From Verrucomicrobiota bacterium (GTDB lineage Bacteria; Verrucomicrobiota; Verrucomicrobiia; Limisphaerales; JAEYXS01), in NCBI GenBank assembly GCA_023431185.1, contig JAEYXS010000116.1, positions 1 through 35,735 of the forward strand: DNA of 35,735 nt, given 5' to 3'. Made by a program: the position numbers and the translations under genes. Below, piece by piece: positions 25,094 through 32,607 of this stretch. The notes beneath the pieces were generated by a model. The model was given only the letters and a program-made list of their open reading frames with translations, did no database searches and was not told where the DNA came from. Numbering within the stretch: position 1 is the stretch's first letter; each line of letters begins with the position of its first letter.

Positions 25094-25415
25094 CTTCTCT
25101 TAAACAGGTCTATCATACCCCGTGATCAGTACTGTCCGTCAACATTGACAGCTTGCACGGGCAGGCTAGCGTTCAAGCGTCGGGGGCGGAAACTATCACC
25201 GGCTAGCTAGCGAATGAGCGAAAAGGCTCTGAAATGCCGGCGGAGCTGCTCAGCAGCCCAAACCCGACACTCTTTTTGGGGAAGTTGCGAGCGGATGCCT
25301 CCTCTCCCTGGCCCTCTCCTCCGACGCCGGAGGAGAGGGAAATGGGTGTTTGAATTCTTTGGGCTGAAGGTCAGCCGTTTGCTTGAACGAAGAATAATCT
25401 CACAAAAGACTGTTT
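25094..25415. other. Intergenic region with a strong hairpin, no supported gene
   Basis: The 322 bases after the tRNA hold no convincing gene. There is a small inverted repeat CTGTC/GACAG near 25133-25152, a self-complementary GCTAGCTAGC at 25202-25211 and a perfect 12-bp hairpin at 25312-25339. The end serves as leader for the mobA-like gene. Confidence 0.5.
25312..25339 (+). repeat. Perfect 12-bp hairpin, CCCTCTCC family
   Basis: CCCTCTCCTCCG (25312-25323) pairs fully with CGGAGGAGAGGG (25328-25339) around loop ACGC. It is related to the hairpins at 32180, 34884 and 35709. No T-run follows, so it is not a classical terminator. Confidence 0.7.
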
Positions 25416-25970
25416 GTGACTGTGACGCGTTCACCCCAATCAAATGTAGAAGTGATGATCCTCGCCGGAGGATTGAGCACGCGCATGGGGCGGGACAAGG
25501 CGCGGGTGCGGCTGGGGCGGCGGACGTTGCTTGGGCATGTGCGCTTGGCGGCGACTGAGACGGGCTGGCCGGTGCGGGTGATCCGCAAGGATGTGGTGGA
25601 ACGGTGTGGGCCGTTGGGCGGGATTTTGACGGGGCTGCAGAAGAGTCGGGCAGAAGCGGTCGTGTTTCTTTCGTGTGATATGCCGTTCATCCCGGCGAGG
25701 TGGTTGAAGAAGCTGGTGAGGGAGTTGCGACTTAGCGGGGCTCAGGCGGTGTTCACGCAGCAGGAGAAGTTTGCAGGGTTTCCTTTTGTAATCAGGCGGG
25801 AGTGTCTGGCGGTGGTAGAGGGGCAACGGGTGAAGGGGGAGTTTTCGTTGCAGTCGTTGGCGAGGGTGCTCAAGGCGGAGCGGATGATGGTGTCGGGGAA
25901 GGAGGCGTGGAAGTTTATGAATGTGAATACGCCGGAGGCGCTGGAGGAGGCGAAGGGGAATGATCAATGA
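25416..25970 (+). CDS. mobA: MobA-like molybdenum cofactor guanylyltransferase
   Basis: A 184-residue nucleotidyltransferase. The signature ILAGGLSTRMGRDKA (15-29) binds the nucleotide phosphates, and FLSCDMPFIP carries the metal-binding aspartate. MobA attaches GMP to molybdopterin for DMSO-reductase-type enzymes in the cytoplasm. CGPLGGILTGLQ fits MobA. No other molybdenum genes are nearby, so another NTP-transferase role is possible. The start is probably GTG at 25416 (or 25422); the ATG at 25455 would leave only MILAGG, unusually short. The last codons and stop look like the heptamer arrays that follow, so the C-terminus may be repeat-derived. Confidence 0.75.
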   Translation: MTVTRSPQSNVEVMILAGGLSTRMGRDKARVRLGRRTLLGHVRLAATETGWPVRVIRKDVVERCGPLGGILTGLQKSRAEAVVFLSCDMPFIPARWLKKLVRELRLSGAQAVFTQQEKFAGFPFVIRRECLAVVEGQRVKGEFSLQSLARVLKAERMMVSGKEAWKFMNVNTPEALEEAKGNDQ

Positions 25971-25973
25971 GTT

Positions 25974-26020
25974 GGGGAAACATCGAACATCCAACATCGA
26001 ACCCTGAACATCGAGAGGGG
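25974..26020 (+). repeat. AACATCG five-heptamer array, copy A
   Basis: After GGGGA come five units: AACATCG, AACATCC, AACATCG, AACCCTG, AACATCG (25979-26013), then AGAGGGG. It begins 4 bases after the mobA stop and is oriented with the gene. Confidence 0.8.
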
Positions 26021-26080
26021 CGAGAGCGTAAGTCGTGATGCAGGACTGCTGCAATTTGGGTGTGCAGGTGCTTCGGCGGC

Positions 26081-26107
26081 GGCTGGCTGAGGACAGCCAG
26101 CCCTACC
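26081..26107 (+). repeat. Palindromic repeat GGTAGGGC-type, copy 2 (inverted)
   Basis: A 9-bp perfect stem GGCTGGCTG / CAGCCAGCC around loop AGGA, ending in CCTACC. Its reverse complement equals the 20437 repeat except at four stem positions forming two swapped pairs. It precedes the beta-helix gene. Confidence 0.75.
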
Positions 26108-26145
26108 TTGTTGTGTTGTCAGTTCGTATGTGGCAGGGTTTGGGC

Positions 26146-27303
26146 ATGCCCATGATTCGTTTAGCTGCGGGTTTTGGTTTTCTCTTGGTGCTCTCGGCAA
26201 CTTTGAATGCGGCGGAGAGTGCGAATGTACGCCTGGTGAATAATCGGCTGGAGTTGCAAGAGGCACTCCGGGCGTTGAAGCCGGGGATGACTTTGAAGCT
26301 GGCGCCGGGGGAGTATGGGTTTGGATTTTCGGTGGATAAGGCGCGGGGGACGAAGGAGGCGCCGATCGTGATCGAGGGGGCGAATCCGGCGCAGCCGCCA
26401 AAGTTCACGGGAGGGGGGCTGGCGATCCATTTTCGCGGGTGCTCGTACCTGACGGTGCGGCATATCGCAGTGTCGGGACAGAAGGGGAACGGGTTGAACT
26501 TCGATGATGGGGGCGAGTCTTCGCACCATATCACGATCGAGAATGTTTCGGTATCGGACATCGGGCCGACGGGGAACAATGACGGGATCAAGCTCTCGGG
26601 GGTGGATGATTTCACGATCCGGAATTGTCGCATCAACGGCTGGGCGGGGCAGGCGATCGACATGGTGGGATGTCATCGTGGGTTGATCGAGAAGTGTGTG
26701 TTCGAGGGGAAGGCGGGTTTCTCGCAGGCGACGGGGCCGCAGACGAAGGGTGGCTCGGAAGACATCACGGTGCGGGGATGCACATTCATCAATGCGGGGC
26801 AGCGGCCGATGCATTTGGGCGGTTCGACGGGGCGGCCTTATTTTCGTCCGAAGGATGCGAAGTATGAGGCGCGGCGGATCACGGTGGAGGGGAATCTGTT
26901 CATCGGCGGGATGGCCCCGATCGTGTTCACGGGCGTGGAGCAAGGGGTGGTGCGGTATAACACGATCGTGAATCCAGAGACGTGGGTGTTCCGCATCTTG
27001 CAGGAGAACAATGAGCCGGGGATGGTGCCGTGCGCGAAAGGGGTGTTTGAGAAAAACATCATCGTGTGTGAGAAGCCGTTGAGGTCGTGGATCAATGTGG
27101 GAGGGAACACGCAGGCTAATACGTTCAAGTTCGCGGAGAACTGGTGGTATCACAAAGCGTCCTCGCAACCAGCGAAACCGCCGTTGCCGTCAGCGGAACA
27201 GGGCGGGACGTATGGGGTGGACCCGCAGTTGGATGCGGGGAATGGGTACAGGCCGAGGGTGGTGGGGGCGCAGAAAGTTGGGCAGGGGGCGTGGGCTAAA
27301 TGA
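26146..27303 (+). CDS. Secreted right-handed parallel beta-helix protein
   Basis: A 385-residue protein with a signal peptide (MIRLAAGFGFLLVLSATLNA, cleaved before AES). The rest is a parallel beta-helix: LRALKPGMTLKLAPGEY opens it, then repeated coils such as YLTVRHIAVSG, HHITIENVSVSD, DFTIRNCRINGW, GLIEKCVFEGK, DITVRGCTFINAG and RRITVEGNLFIGG. This is the layout of chondroitinase-B-like lyases and related polysaccharide-degrading enzymes. Catalytic residues cannot be assigned, so lyase activity is only likely. An AGGG about 9 bases upstream supports the ATG at 26146; 26152 is possible. The TGA stop is part of a downstream heptamer array. Confidence 0.85.
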   Translation: MPMIRLAAGFGFLLVLSATLNAAESANVRLVNNRLELQEALRALKPGMTLKLAPGEYGFGFSVDKARGTKEAPIVIEGANPAQPPKFTGGGLAIHFRGCSYLTVRHIAVSGQKGNGLNFDDGGESSHHITIENVSVSDIGPTGNNDGIKLSGVDDFTIRNCRINGWAGQAIDMVGCHRGLIEKCVFEGKAGFSQATGPQTKGGSEDITVRGCTFINAGQRPMHLGGSTGRPYFRPKDAKYEARRITVEGNLFIGGMAPIVFTGVEQGVVRYNTIVNPETWVFRILQENNEPGMVPCAKGVFEKNIIVCEKPLRSWINVGGNTQANTFKFAENWWYHKASSQPAKPPLPSAEQGGTYGVDPQLDAGNGYRPRVVGAQKVGQGAWAK

Positions 27304-27328
27304 CCAATGACGAAGCACGAAGGACAAA
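27301..27328 (+). repeat. Heptamer array, TGACGAA type
   Basis: Units TGACCAA, TGACGAA, GCACGAA and GGACAAA. The first three bases are the stop codon of the beta-helix gene. Confidence 0.6.
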
Positions 27329-27340
27329 ATGATTTTGGGA

Positions 27341-27375
27341 AACATCGAACATCGAACGCCCAACATCGAACATCG
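27341..27375 (+). repeat. AACATCG five-heptamer array, copy B
   Basis: Units AACATCG, AACATCG, AACGCCC, AACATCG, AACATCG, preceded by TGGGA and followed by ATAGGGGGG. It lies 38 bases after the beta-helix stop, in gene orientation. Confidence 0.8.
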
Positions 27376-27385
27376 ATAGGGGGGT

Positions 27386-27408
27386 GGTTAGAGCCGCAGT
27401 GGCGGCTG
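27386..27408 (+). repeat. GGTTAGAGCCGC hairpin repeat, copy 1
   Basis: AGCCGC / GCGGCT pair around AGTG. The 23 bases from GGTTAG to GCTG are identical to 29401-29423. It directly follows copy B of the AACATCG array. Confidence 0.75.
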
Positions 27409-27468
27409 TGGGCGGGTTCCCGACATGCCCCGACTGAGGGCACGGGGTTCATGTCAGGACACATTGGG

Positions 27469-28896
27469 TCAGGGCTTTGGAGGGAGGTCGGCGGGATTGA
27501 TACGGGGCCAGGGGAGGTCGAGGGCGTCTTCTGGGAAGCGGCGGTTTTGGTGTGGTGGCACAGTGGGGTCGCCGCCGTTGTCTTTGCCGTCGAAGCCGGA
27601 GGACCAGAGGGTGAAGGTGGCGTCGGGATTGAGACGGTAGCGCATGGGGCGGCCATCCATGGGGTCTTGGGGGAGTTTGGCGAGGTAGTCGGGAATTAGT
27701 TGGGCTAAGGTGTCGGGGTAGTGGCTGTGTTTGAGGCGGTAGCGTTCGAGGGCGAGGACGGTGATGGCTTGTTGGCGGCGGGTTTCGGCGTAGGCGAGTT
27801 CGAAAAATCCAATCCCATTAGAGAAAGCTGTCGCCATGGTGAACTTATTATCGGTCCACCAAGTTACGGTGCTGTAATAAGCCTGTTTATACAGTTCCTG
27901 GAGTTTTTGGAAAGTCCCTGCCCAAGCTGGTGTGCCGGTTTGTCTTCGAAAAATATCCAGTCTGGCCTGACAAAGATTTAGGTATTCCAGCTCATCATTC
28001 CCTATGTCCAAATGACGCCAGTAGGCGAGTCTAAATTCATCTCTGGAAGACATGGGTTGGAGGAAGCTGTTGGTGAGGAAAGACTCAGGAGTTTGACGGG
28101 CCATAGCAAACCAAGCCGAGATGCGGGCGCGTTCGAATACCAATGTTTGAACGGCATTGCTAACGAGGGAGATGGATTCCACTTTGGCTTGGAGATCGCT
28201 TAATTGAGGCTCGTCCCAGAGACGTAGTTGGAGGCAGTAGTTGAGGTCTTCCAGAGTCTTCTTGGTGATTCGGATTCGAGCAGATTGGCTAAATGTTTCC
28301 CATTCTTCGCGATGTTGTTCGACAAGACTAAACAAAGTGGTGAGATTAGTGAAAGCCATGGATGTGTCATGCGTGTAGGCACTGACTATCACGGCGTGGT
28401 GGAGGTGTAGGGCGATGCTTTCGCGCAGGCGGGTATCGGCCCATTTGTAGTTCAGAAAATCCCGGTAATCGCGGCCTGTTTCCTTGGGCGGGTTTTGCAG
28501 AAGTTGATGAAGGAGCAGGAAGTCATCTTGTCTGGAATTGATTTCAGCGACGGCGTTGGTCCAGTTGGGGAAATTGGTGTTGCCGGTGGGGTCATACCAT
28601 TGAAGGCGCTGGTAGCCGTGTTCGATGTGTTCGAACTTAAACTCGCCAATGCTGAGGGTGAAGCCGTTGGTGATTTGCTGCTGCGCGGCCAGCAGAGGGG
28701 CGTCGCCATCGGGTTCATTGCCGGTGCGCTTGGGGGCGAGTTGATCGAGGTCGAGGATTTCGCCTTGGGCGATGAGTTGGGCTTTGTAGCGGTCCAGTTT
28801 CGATGGGGAGAAATAAGCCCAGCAGATGAGGGCCATGATGATGCCAGAAATAATGATGAGCCGACGGCGCTTTGTCTGGGGAGTCGCGTGGCTCAT
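27469..28896 (-). CDS. Membrane-anchored protein with pseudopilin-like C-terminal tail, unknown function
   Basis: A 475-residue protein with one N-terminal membrane segment (RRRLIIISGIIMALICWAYF, about 10-29), leaving the rest outside the cytoplasm. The body (about 60-380) is mainly alpha-helical and matches no family I know. The last 90 residues contain RYRLKHSHYPDTLAQLIPDY, LAKLPQDPMDGRP and FTLWSSGFDGKDNGGDP, the C-terminal signature of type II secretion pseudopilins (GspG-like). The N-terminus is not a pilin prepilin sequence. The true start is ATG at 28896; the longer frame to 28968 runs into repeats. It converges with the beta-helix gene. Confidence 0.75.
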   Translation of the reverse strand: MSHATPQTKRRRLIIISGIIMALICWAYFSPSKLDRYKAQLIAQGEILDLDQLAPKRTGNEPDGDAPLLAAQQQITNGFTLSIGEFKFEHIEHGYQRLQWYDPTGNTNFPNWTNAVAEINSRQDDFLLLHQLLQNPPKETGRDYRDFLNYKWADTRLRESIALHLHHAVIVSAYTHDTSMAFTNLTTLFSLVEQHREEWETFSQSARIRITKKTLEDLNYCLQLRLWDEPQLSDLQAKVESISLVSNAVQTLVFERARISAWFAMARQTPESFLTNSFLQPMSSRDEFRLAYWRHLDIGNDELEYLNLCQARLDIFRRQTGTPAWAGTFQKLQELYKQAYYSTVTWWTDNKFTMATAFSNGIGFFELAYAETRRQQAITVLALERYRLKHSHYPDTLAQLIPDYLAKLPQDPMDGRPMRYRLNPDATFTLWSSGFDGKDNGGDPTVPPHQNRRFPEDALDLPWPRINPADLPPKP

Positions 28897-29079
28897 TGGT
28901 GGAGGGAGTTTGAAGCTCACAGGGCAAAGTTCAAAGCTCAAAATTGGCCCGCTAAAGACGCTAAACAAACGAAAGGGGAAGGGATTTAATCAACCACGGA
29001 GATGTGAGCACACGGAGGGGGATTTGTTTTTAGCCACGGATTAGCACGGATCACACAGATGGGGAAACTTGACTGGGAG

Positions 29080-29107
29080 GATAGCCAATCGCCGATGGAC
29101 GATAGCC
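29080..29107 (+). repeat. Heptamer array, GATAGCC type
   Basis: GATAGCC, AATCGCC, GATGGAC and GATAGCC follow without spacer, then GAGAGTT. Confidence 0.6.
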
Positions 29108-29265
29108 GAGAGTTCAAATTTCAGGATTTGAGATTTCAAAGGTGGAGGATTTTACGCTTCGATGGAGATTTTTAGCTAAGTGGTTTATTGGGAGGTGGTT
29201 GTGGGGTTGGAATTATTTTTCGAAAAAGGGGACCATGGACAGCCAATGTCCTACCCCCTCCTTTA

Positions 29266-29293
29266 AATTATGAATTATGAAGGATGAGGTATG
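29266..29293 (+). repeat. Heptamer array, AATTATG type
   Basis: AATTATG, AATTATG, AAGGATG and AGGTATG follow without spacer, then AAAGGGA. Confidence 0.65.
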
Positions 29294-29400
29294 AAAGGGA
29301 ACCATGGGTTACGCGTTGGTGTTTCCATGTTTCTGCTGTTGATGGGCGGATGTCTCGAGGACTGGTTAGGGACCGGGTGGAACCGGTCCTTACCGGGTTT

Positions 29401-29423
29401 GGTTAGAGCCGCAGTGGCGGCTG
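29401..29423 (+). repeat. GGTTAGAGCCGC hairpin repeat, copy 2
   Basis: Identical over 23 bases to 27386-27408, with stem AGCCGC / GCGGCT. Confidence 0.75.
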
Positions 29424-29455
29424 GTTAGTTCTGCCTCCTGACCTCAGCAGCTACG
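29424..29455 (+). repeat. GTTAGTTCYGCCTCCT hairpin repeat, copy 1
   Basis: CTGC and GCAG pair around CTCCTGACCTCA. The copy at 32513 has CCGC and GCGG in the same places, so the pairing is kept by a double change. It directly follows the hairpin repeat at 29401. Confidence 0.6.
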
Positions 29456-29538
29456 GGGGAATCGAGGACGAAGGACGATTGGGAACGGGTTTGCATTCCT
29501 CGCGGTGAGGGGCAATTCTAACTGAATAATTTGTGAGC

Positions 29539-32139
29539 ATGATTACGACTGAAGCGGGCAAGACGAATGGGGCGGGTGGAGCATCCTCGGCATTGATTCC
29601 GGCGATGCCGCCAGGGGTCGAATTGACGACGTTGCCGAACGGGCTGACGATCATTGTGCGTGAAGATCATAGCGCGCCGGTGGTTTCGGCGCAGGCGTGG
29701 GCGAAGACGGGGAGCATCCATGAGGGAAAGTGGTTGGGGGCGGGGCTTTCCCATGTGCTGGAGCATATGCTGTTCAAGGGGACGACGACGCGGACGGGGA
29801 GCCGGATCGATCAGGAGGTGCAGGAGGCGGGTGGGTATATGAACGCCTACACATCGTTTGATCGCACGGTGTATTGGATCAATGTGCCGAACACGGGCGG
29901 GAAGGTGGCGGTCGATATCTTGTGTGACATCATGCAGAACGCATCGCTGCCGCCGGATGAGCTGGCGAAGGAACTGGATGTGATCCGGCGCGAGATGGAC
30001 ATGGGGCAGGATGATCCAGGACGGCGGTCGGGTCGCAGGCTTTTTGAGACAGCTTACACAAAGAGTCCGTACCGGTATCCGATCATCGGGTATCTGGATA
30101 TTTTCAATGAGCTGAAGCCGGAAGATATTCGCGGCTATTACCACGAGCGTTACGCGCCGAACAATGTGTTCTATGTGGTGGTGGGTGATGTGAATGCGGC
30201 GGAGGTGGTGGAGCAGATCAAGGCGGCTTGGGAGAAGTCCAAGGCGCGGCCGTTGCCAGATGTGGTGTTGCCGGCGGAGCCGCGGCAGATCGCGGAGCGG
30301 ATCATCACGGAAGAGGCGACGGTGGAGTTGGTGCATTCGCACATGAGCTGGCATATCCCGGACTTGCGGCATGTGGATGTGCCGTTGCTGGATGTGCTGG
30401 GCACGGTGCTGGGTGCGGGGCGGAGTTCGCGGCTGTATCGCGAGGTGCGGCAGAAGCAGGCGGTGGTGAATCATGTGGATGCGTGGACGTATAGTCCGGG
30501 TGCGCCGGGGCTTTTCGGCATGAGCATCGTGTGCGAGGGCGAGAAGCTGGAAAAGGCGCAGGCGGCGGTGCTGGAACAGCTCGCGCTGGTGCAAGAGAAG
30601 GGCATCACGCAGGCGGAATTCGCGAAGGCGGTGAAACAATTCACGGCGGCAACGCTCGCGACGCGCAAGACGATGCAAGGTCAGGCGCAGGATCTCGGCG
30701 GAAGCTGGCTCGCGGCGAATGACTTGAATTTCTCGGAGCGTTATCTGGATGCGGTACGGAAGGCGTCGCCAGCGGATCTGCAACGCGTGGCCAAGCAGTA
30801 TCTCACGGCGGAGAATCGCACGATCTATTCGCTGGTGCCGACGGGTTTCGGGCCGAAGGCGAGCAAGGCGGCGACGGAAGTGCAGAAGAATGCGATCCAG
30901 AAATTCACGCTGGCGAATGGGTTGAAGCTGCTGGTGAAGGAGGATCATCGCCTGCCGTTCGTGGAGTTTCGCGCGGTGTTCCAAGGCGGTGTGCTCGCCG
31001 AAACAGAAGCGAACAATGGCGTGACGCAATTGCTCGCGCGGATGCTGCTGCAAGGCACGCAGAAGCGGACCTCGGAGCAGATCGCGGAGGAGATCGAATC
31101 GGTGGGCGGAAGCATCGATGCCTACGGCGGGAACAACAGCTTCGGGGTGTCGCTGGAGACGTTGAGCAGTGATTTCGACCTCGGCATGGATGTGATGACG
31201 GATGTGATGTTGCATCCGGCGTTTCCGGCGGATGCGCTGGCGCGTGAGCGGGAGATGCAACTGGCGGCGATCCGGTCGCGACGCGACCAGCTTTTGCAAA
31301 GCTGCAGTTCACTGATGCGGCGGACGTTGTTCGGGCCGAGCGGGTATGGCTTTGATGGCACGGGCACGGAAGAGAGCGTCGGTCGCCTGGATGAAGCGAC
31401 GTTGCGGGGTTTTTATCAGAAGGTCATCGCGCCGACGAATTGTGTGCTGGCGATCTATGGGGATGTGAAAGCCCCGGCGGTGTTGGCGGCGGTGGAGAAG
31501 ACGCTGGGTAGCTGGAAGGATGCGGTGACAGGGCACTCGCTAGTGAATGCGCAGCCGAAGCCGGAGGCGAAGGAGTTGCGACATGTTTTCGAGGCGCGGG
31601 ACAAGAAGCAGGCGGTGGTGGTGATAGGGTTCCCGGGGACGACGTTGCGCGCGGATGACCGGTATGCGATCGAGCTGCTGGCGGAGGCTTGCAGCGATCT
31701 GGGATCTCGCTTGTTCATCCGTATCCGCGATCAATTGGGACTCGCTTACTACGTGGGGGCGCAGAGTTTTCCGGGATTGGTCCCGGGCGGATTCTGGTTC
31801 TACGTGGGCACGGCGCCGGAGAAGGTGGCGCTGGTGGAGGAGGAGTTGCTGAAGGAGGCGGCCTTGCTGGTGAAGGACGGTCTGACGCCGGAGGAGCTGA
31901 AGCGCGCGAAGGCGAAAATCGTGGGCCAGAAGAAGATCGCGCGGCAGGAACTGGGCGGCTACGCCTCGGCAACGGCGCTGGATGAGCTTTACGGGCTGGG
32001 CTACGCGAACAATGAGACGGAGGATCAGCATTATGAGGCGGTCACGGTGGAAGAGGTGAAGGCCGTGGCGGCGAAGTATTTGCGGCCGGAACACGCGGTG
32101 GTGGCGGTGGTGGGGCCGGAGAAGAATGACGAGGTGTGA
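29539..32139 (+). CDS. M16 family metallopeptidase, two fused M16 units
   Basis: An 866-residue protein with two pitrilysin/M16 modules. The first has the inverted zinc motif HVLEH (H72, E75, H76) in LSHVLEHMLFKGT, followed by EAGGYMNAYTSFDRT and a downstream glutamate in DVIRREMDM. The second module (from about 450) keeps the fold (VLAETEANNGVTQLLARMLL, ESVGGSIDAYGGNNS), but the zinc motif has become QLLAR, so it is catalytically dead. This active-plus-inactive arrangement forms the clam-shell chamber that degrades peptides. No signal peptide is seen. The ATG at 29539 was chosen; a GTG at 29533 is possible. The codons are notably rich in G+C. Confidence 0.9.
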   Translation: MITTEAGKTNGAGGASSALIPAMPPGVELTTLPNGLTIIVREDHSAPVVSAQAWAKTGSIHEGKWLGAGLSHVLEHMLFKGTTTRTGSRIDQEVQEAGGYMNAYTSFDRTVYWINVPNTGGKVAVDILCDIMQNASLPPDELAKELDVIRREMDMGQDDPGRRSGRRLFETAYTKSPYRYPIIGYLDIFNELKPEDIRGYYHERYAPNNVFYVVVGDVNAAEVVEQIKAAWEKSKARPLPDVVLPAEPRQIAERIITEEATVELVHSHMSWHIPDLRHVDVPLLDVLGTVLGAGRSSRLYREVRQKQAVVNHVDAWTYSPGAPGLFGMSIVCEGEKLEKAQAAVLEQLALVQEKGITQAEFAKAVKQFTAATLATRKTMQGQAQDLGGSWLAANDLNFSERYLDAVRKASPADLQRVAKQYLTAENRTIYSLVPTGFGPKASKAATEVQKNAIQKFTLANGLKLLVKEDHRLPFVEFRAVFQGGVLAETEANNGVTQLLARMLLQGTQKRTSEQIAEEIESVGGSIDAYGGNNSFGVSLETLSSDFDLGMDVMTDVMLHPAFPADALAREREMQLAAIRSRRDQLLQSCSSLMRRTLFGPSGYGFDGTGTEESVGRLDEATLRGFYQKVIAPTNCVLAIYGDVKAPAVLAAVEKTLGSWKDAVTGHSLVNAQPKPEAKELRHVFEARDKKQAVVVIGFPGTTLRADDRYAIELLAEACSDLGSRLFIRIRDQLGLAYYVGAQSFPGLVPGGFWFYVGTAPEKVALVEEELLKEAALLVKDGLTPEELKRAKAKIVGQKKIARQELGGYASATALDELYGLGYANNETEDQHYEAVTVEEVKAVAAKYLRPEHAVVAVVGPEKNDEV

Positions 32140-32354
32140 AGTGCGAGGTTCGAAGACACTGGCACCCCTCATCCTCAATCCTTCTCCCCTCCGAGGGGAG
32201 AAGGACGAAAGACGCAGTGGCATGTTGAAGCAACGAGCAAATGACGAATTTGGCGGTGGGAAATCGAGGGCTTCCTTGGGAATGAGTTATTTGAGCCAAG
32301 ACATTTTCCCAAAATGGGTCTTGATGCCGGTGGGTTCGTTCTGCTTAATCACGC
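32140..32354. other. Intergenic region carrying a hairpin repeat, before the SRP RNA
   Basis: The stretch after the M16 stop holds the CTTCTCCCCT hairpin repeat (32180-32204) and AT-richer sequence with no gene. The SRP RNA promoter should lie near 32290-32345; I could not fix it. Confidence 0.45.
32180..32204 (+). repeat. CCTTCTCCCCT hairpin repeat, copy 1
   Basis: CCTTCTCCCCT and AGGGGAGAAGG form a perfect 11-bp stem around CCG. It is preceded by GGCACCCCTCATCC as in the copy at 35709. Confidence 0.8.
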
Positions 32355-32451
32355 GCGTCAGGGCCCATGGAATGCGGACTTACGAACCCCGCCAGGGCCG
32401 GAAGGCAGCAACGGTAGTTTGCTCTACATCTGCCGTGGTGTCCCTGACACT
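32355..32451 (+). ncRNA. ffs: Signal recognition particle RNA, small bacterial (4.5S) type
   Basis: The Ffh-binding hairpin is complete: stem GCC/GGC with tetraloop GGAA (32400-32403), flanked by the conserved internal loops CAGG on the 5' side and AGCA on the 3' side. Outer pairing continues with GCGGA / TCTGC, CATGG / CCGTG and GTCAGGG (32357-32363) / CCCTGAC (32442-32448). The ends are estimated from these pairings. It lies about 155 bases before dnaX, a location found in several bacteria. Confidence 0.88.
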
Positions 32452-32469
32452 TTCTTCAAGGACTGGGGA

Positions 32470-32504
32470 AACATCGAACATCCAACGTCCAACTTCGAAC
32501 ATCG
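32470..32504 (+). repeat. AACATCG five-heptamer array, copy C
   Basis: Units AACATCG, AACATCC, AACGTCC, AACTTCG, AACATCG, preceded by TGGGGA and followed by AGAGACGG. It lies about 20 bases after the SRP RNA and before dnaX, in the same orientation. Confidence 0.8.
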
Positions 32505-32512
32505 AGAGACGG

Positions 32513-32550
32513 TTAGTTAGTTCCGCCTCCTCACGTCGGCGGCTACGAGT
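32513..32550 (+). repeat. GTTAGTTCYGCCTCCT hairpin repeat, copy 2
   Basis: CCGCC and GGCGG pair around TCCTCACGTC, ending GGCTACG. It directly follows copy C of the AACATCG array and resembles 29424-29455. Confidence 0.65.
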
Positions 32551-32607
32551 GGATTGTGAAAAACTTGGACTCGTAATCCTTCCAGCGTAAACCATACTTT
32601 TCACGTC

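Larger units (their letters stand above)
28897..29538. other. Gene-free mosaic of short repeat arrays and hairpins
   Basis: The 640 bases hold no supported gene. In order: a 10-base-period tract CACGGATTAG/CACGGATCAC (29035-29054), heptamers GATAGCC, AATCGCC, GATGGAC and GATAGCC (29080-29107), ATTTCA/GATTTG-type heptamers (about 29116-29137), AATTATG, AATTATG, AAGGATG and AGGTATG (29266-29293), a hairpin GGACCGG/CCGGTCC (29370-29389), two hairpin repeats (29401-29455) and GGACGAA, GGACGAT (29466-29479). The M16 gene leader closes it. Confidence 0.7.

Noticed and set aside
25312..25339. Hairpin as a terminator for tRNA-Phe
   Set aside because: It lies 219 bases beyond the tRNA, has no following T-run and belongs to a dispersed repeat family.
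26161..27168. 335-codon reverse frame opposite the beta-helix gene
   Set aside because: Arg/Pro/His-rich shadow with no family resemblance; the forward strand has a signal peptide and repeated beta-helix coils.
29518..31299. 593-codon reverse frame opposite the M16 peptidase
   Set aside because: Very rich in Arg, His and Leu, as expected from antisense of GC-rich codons; the forward gene has HXXEH and full M16 landmarks.
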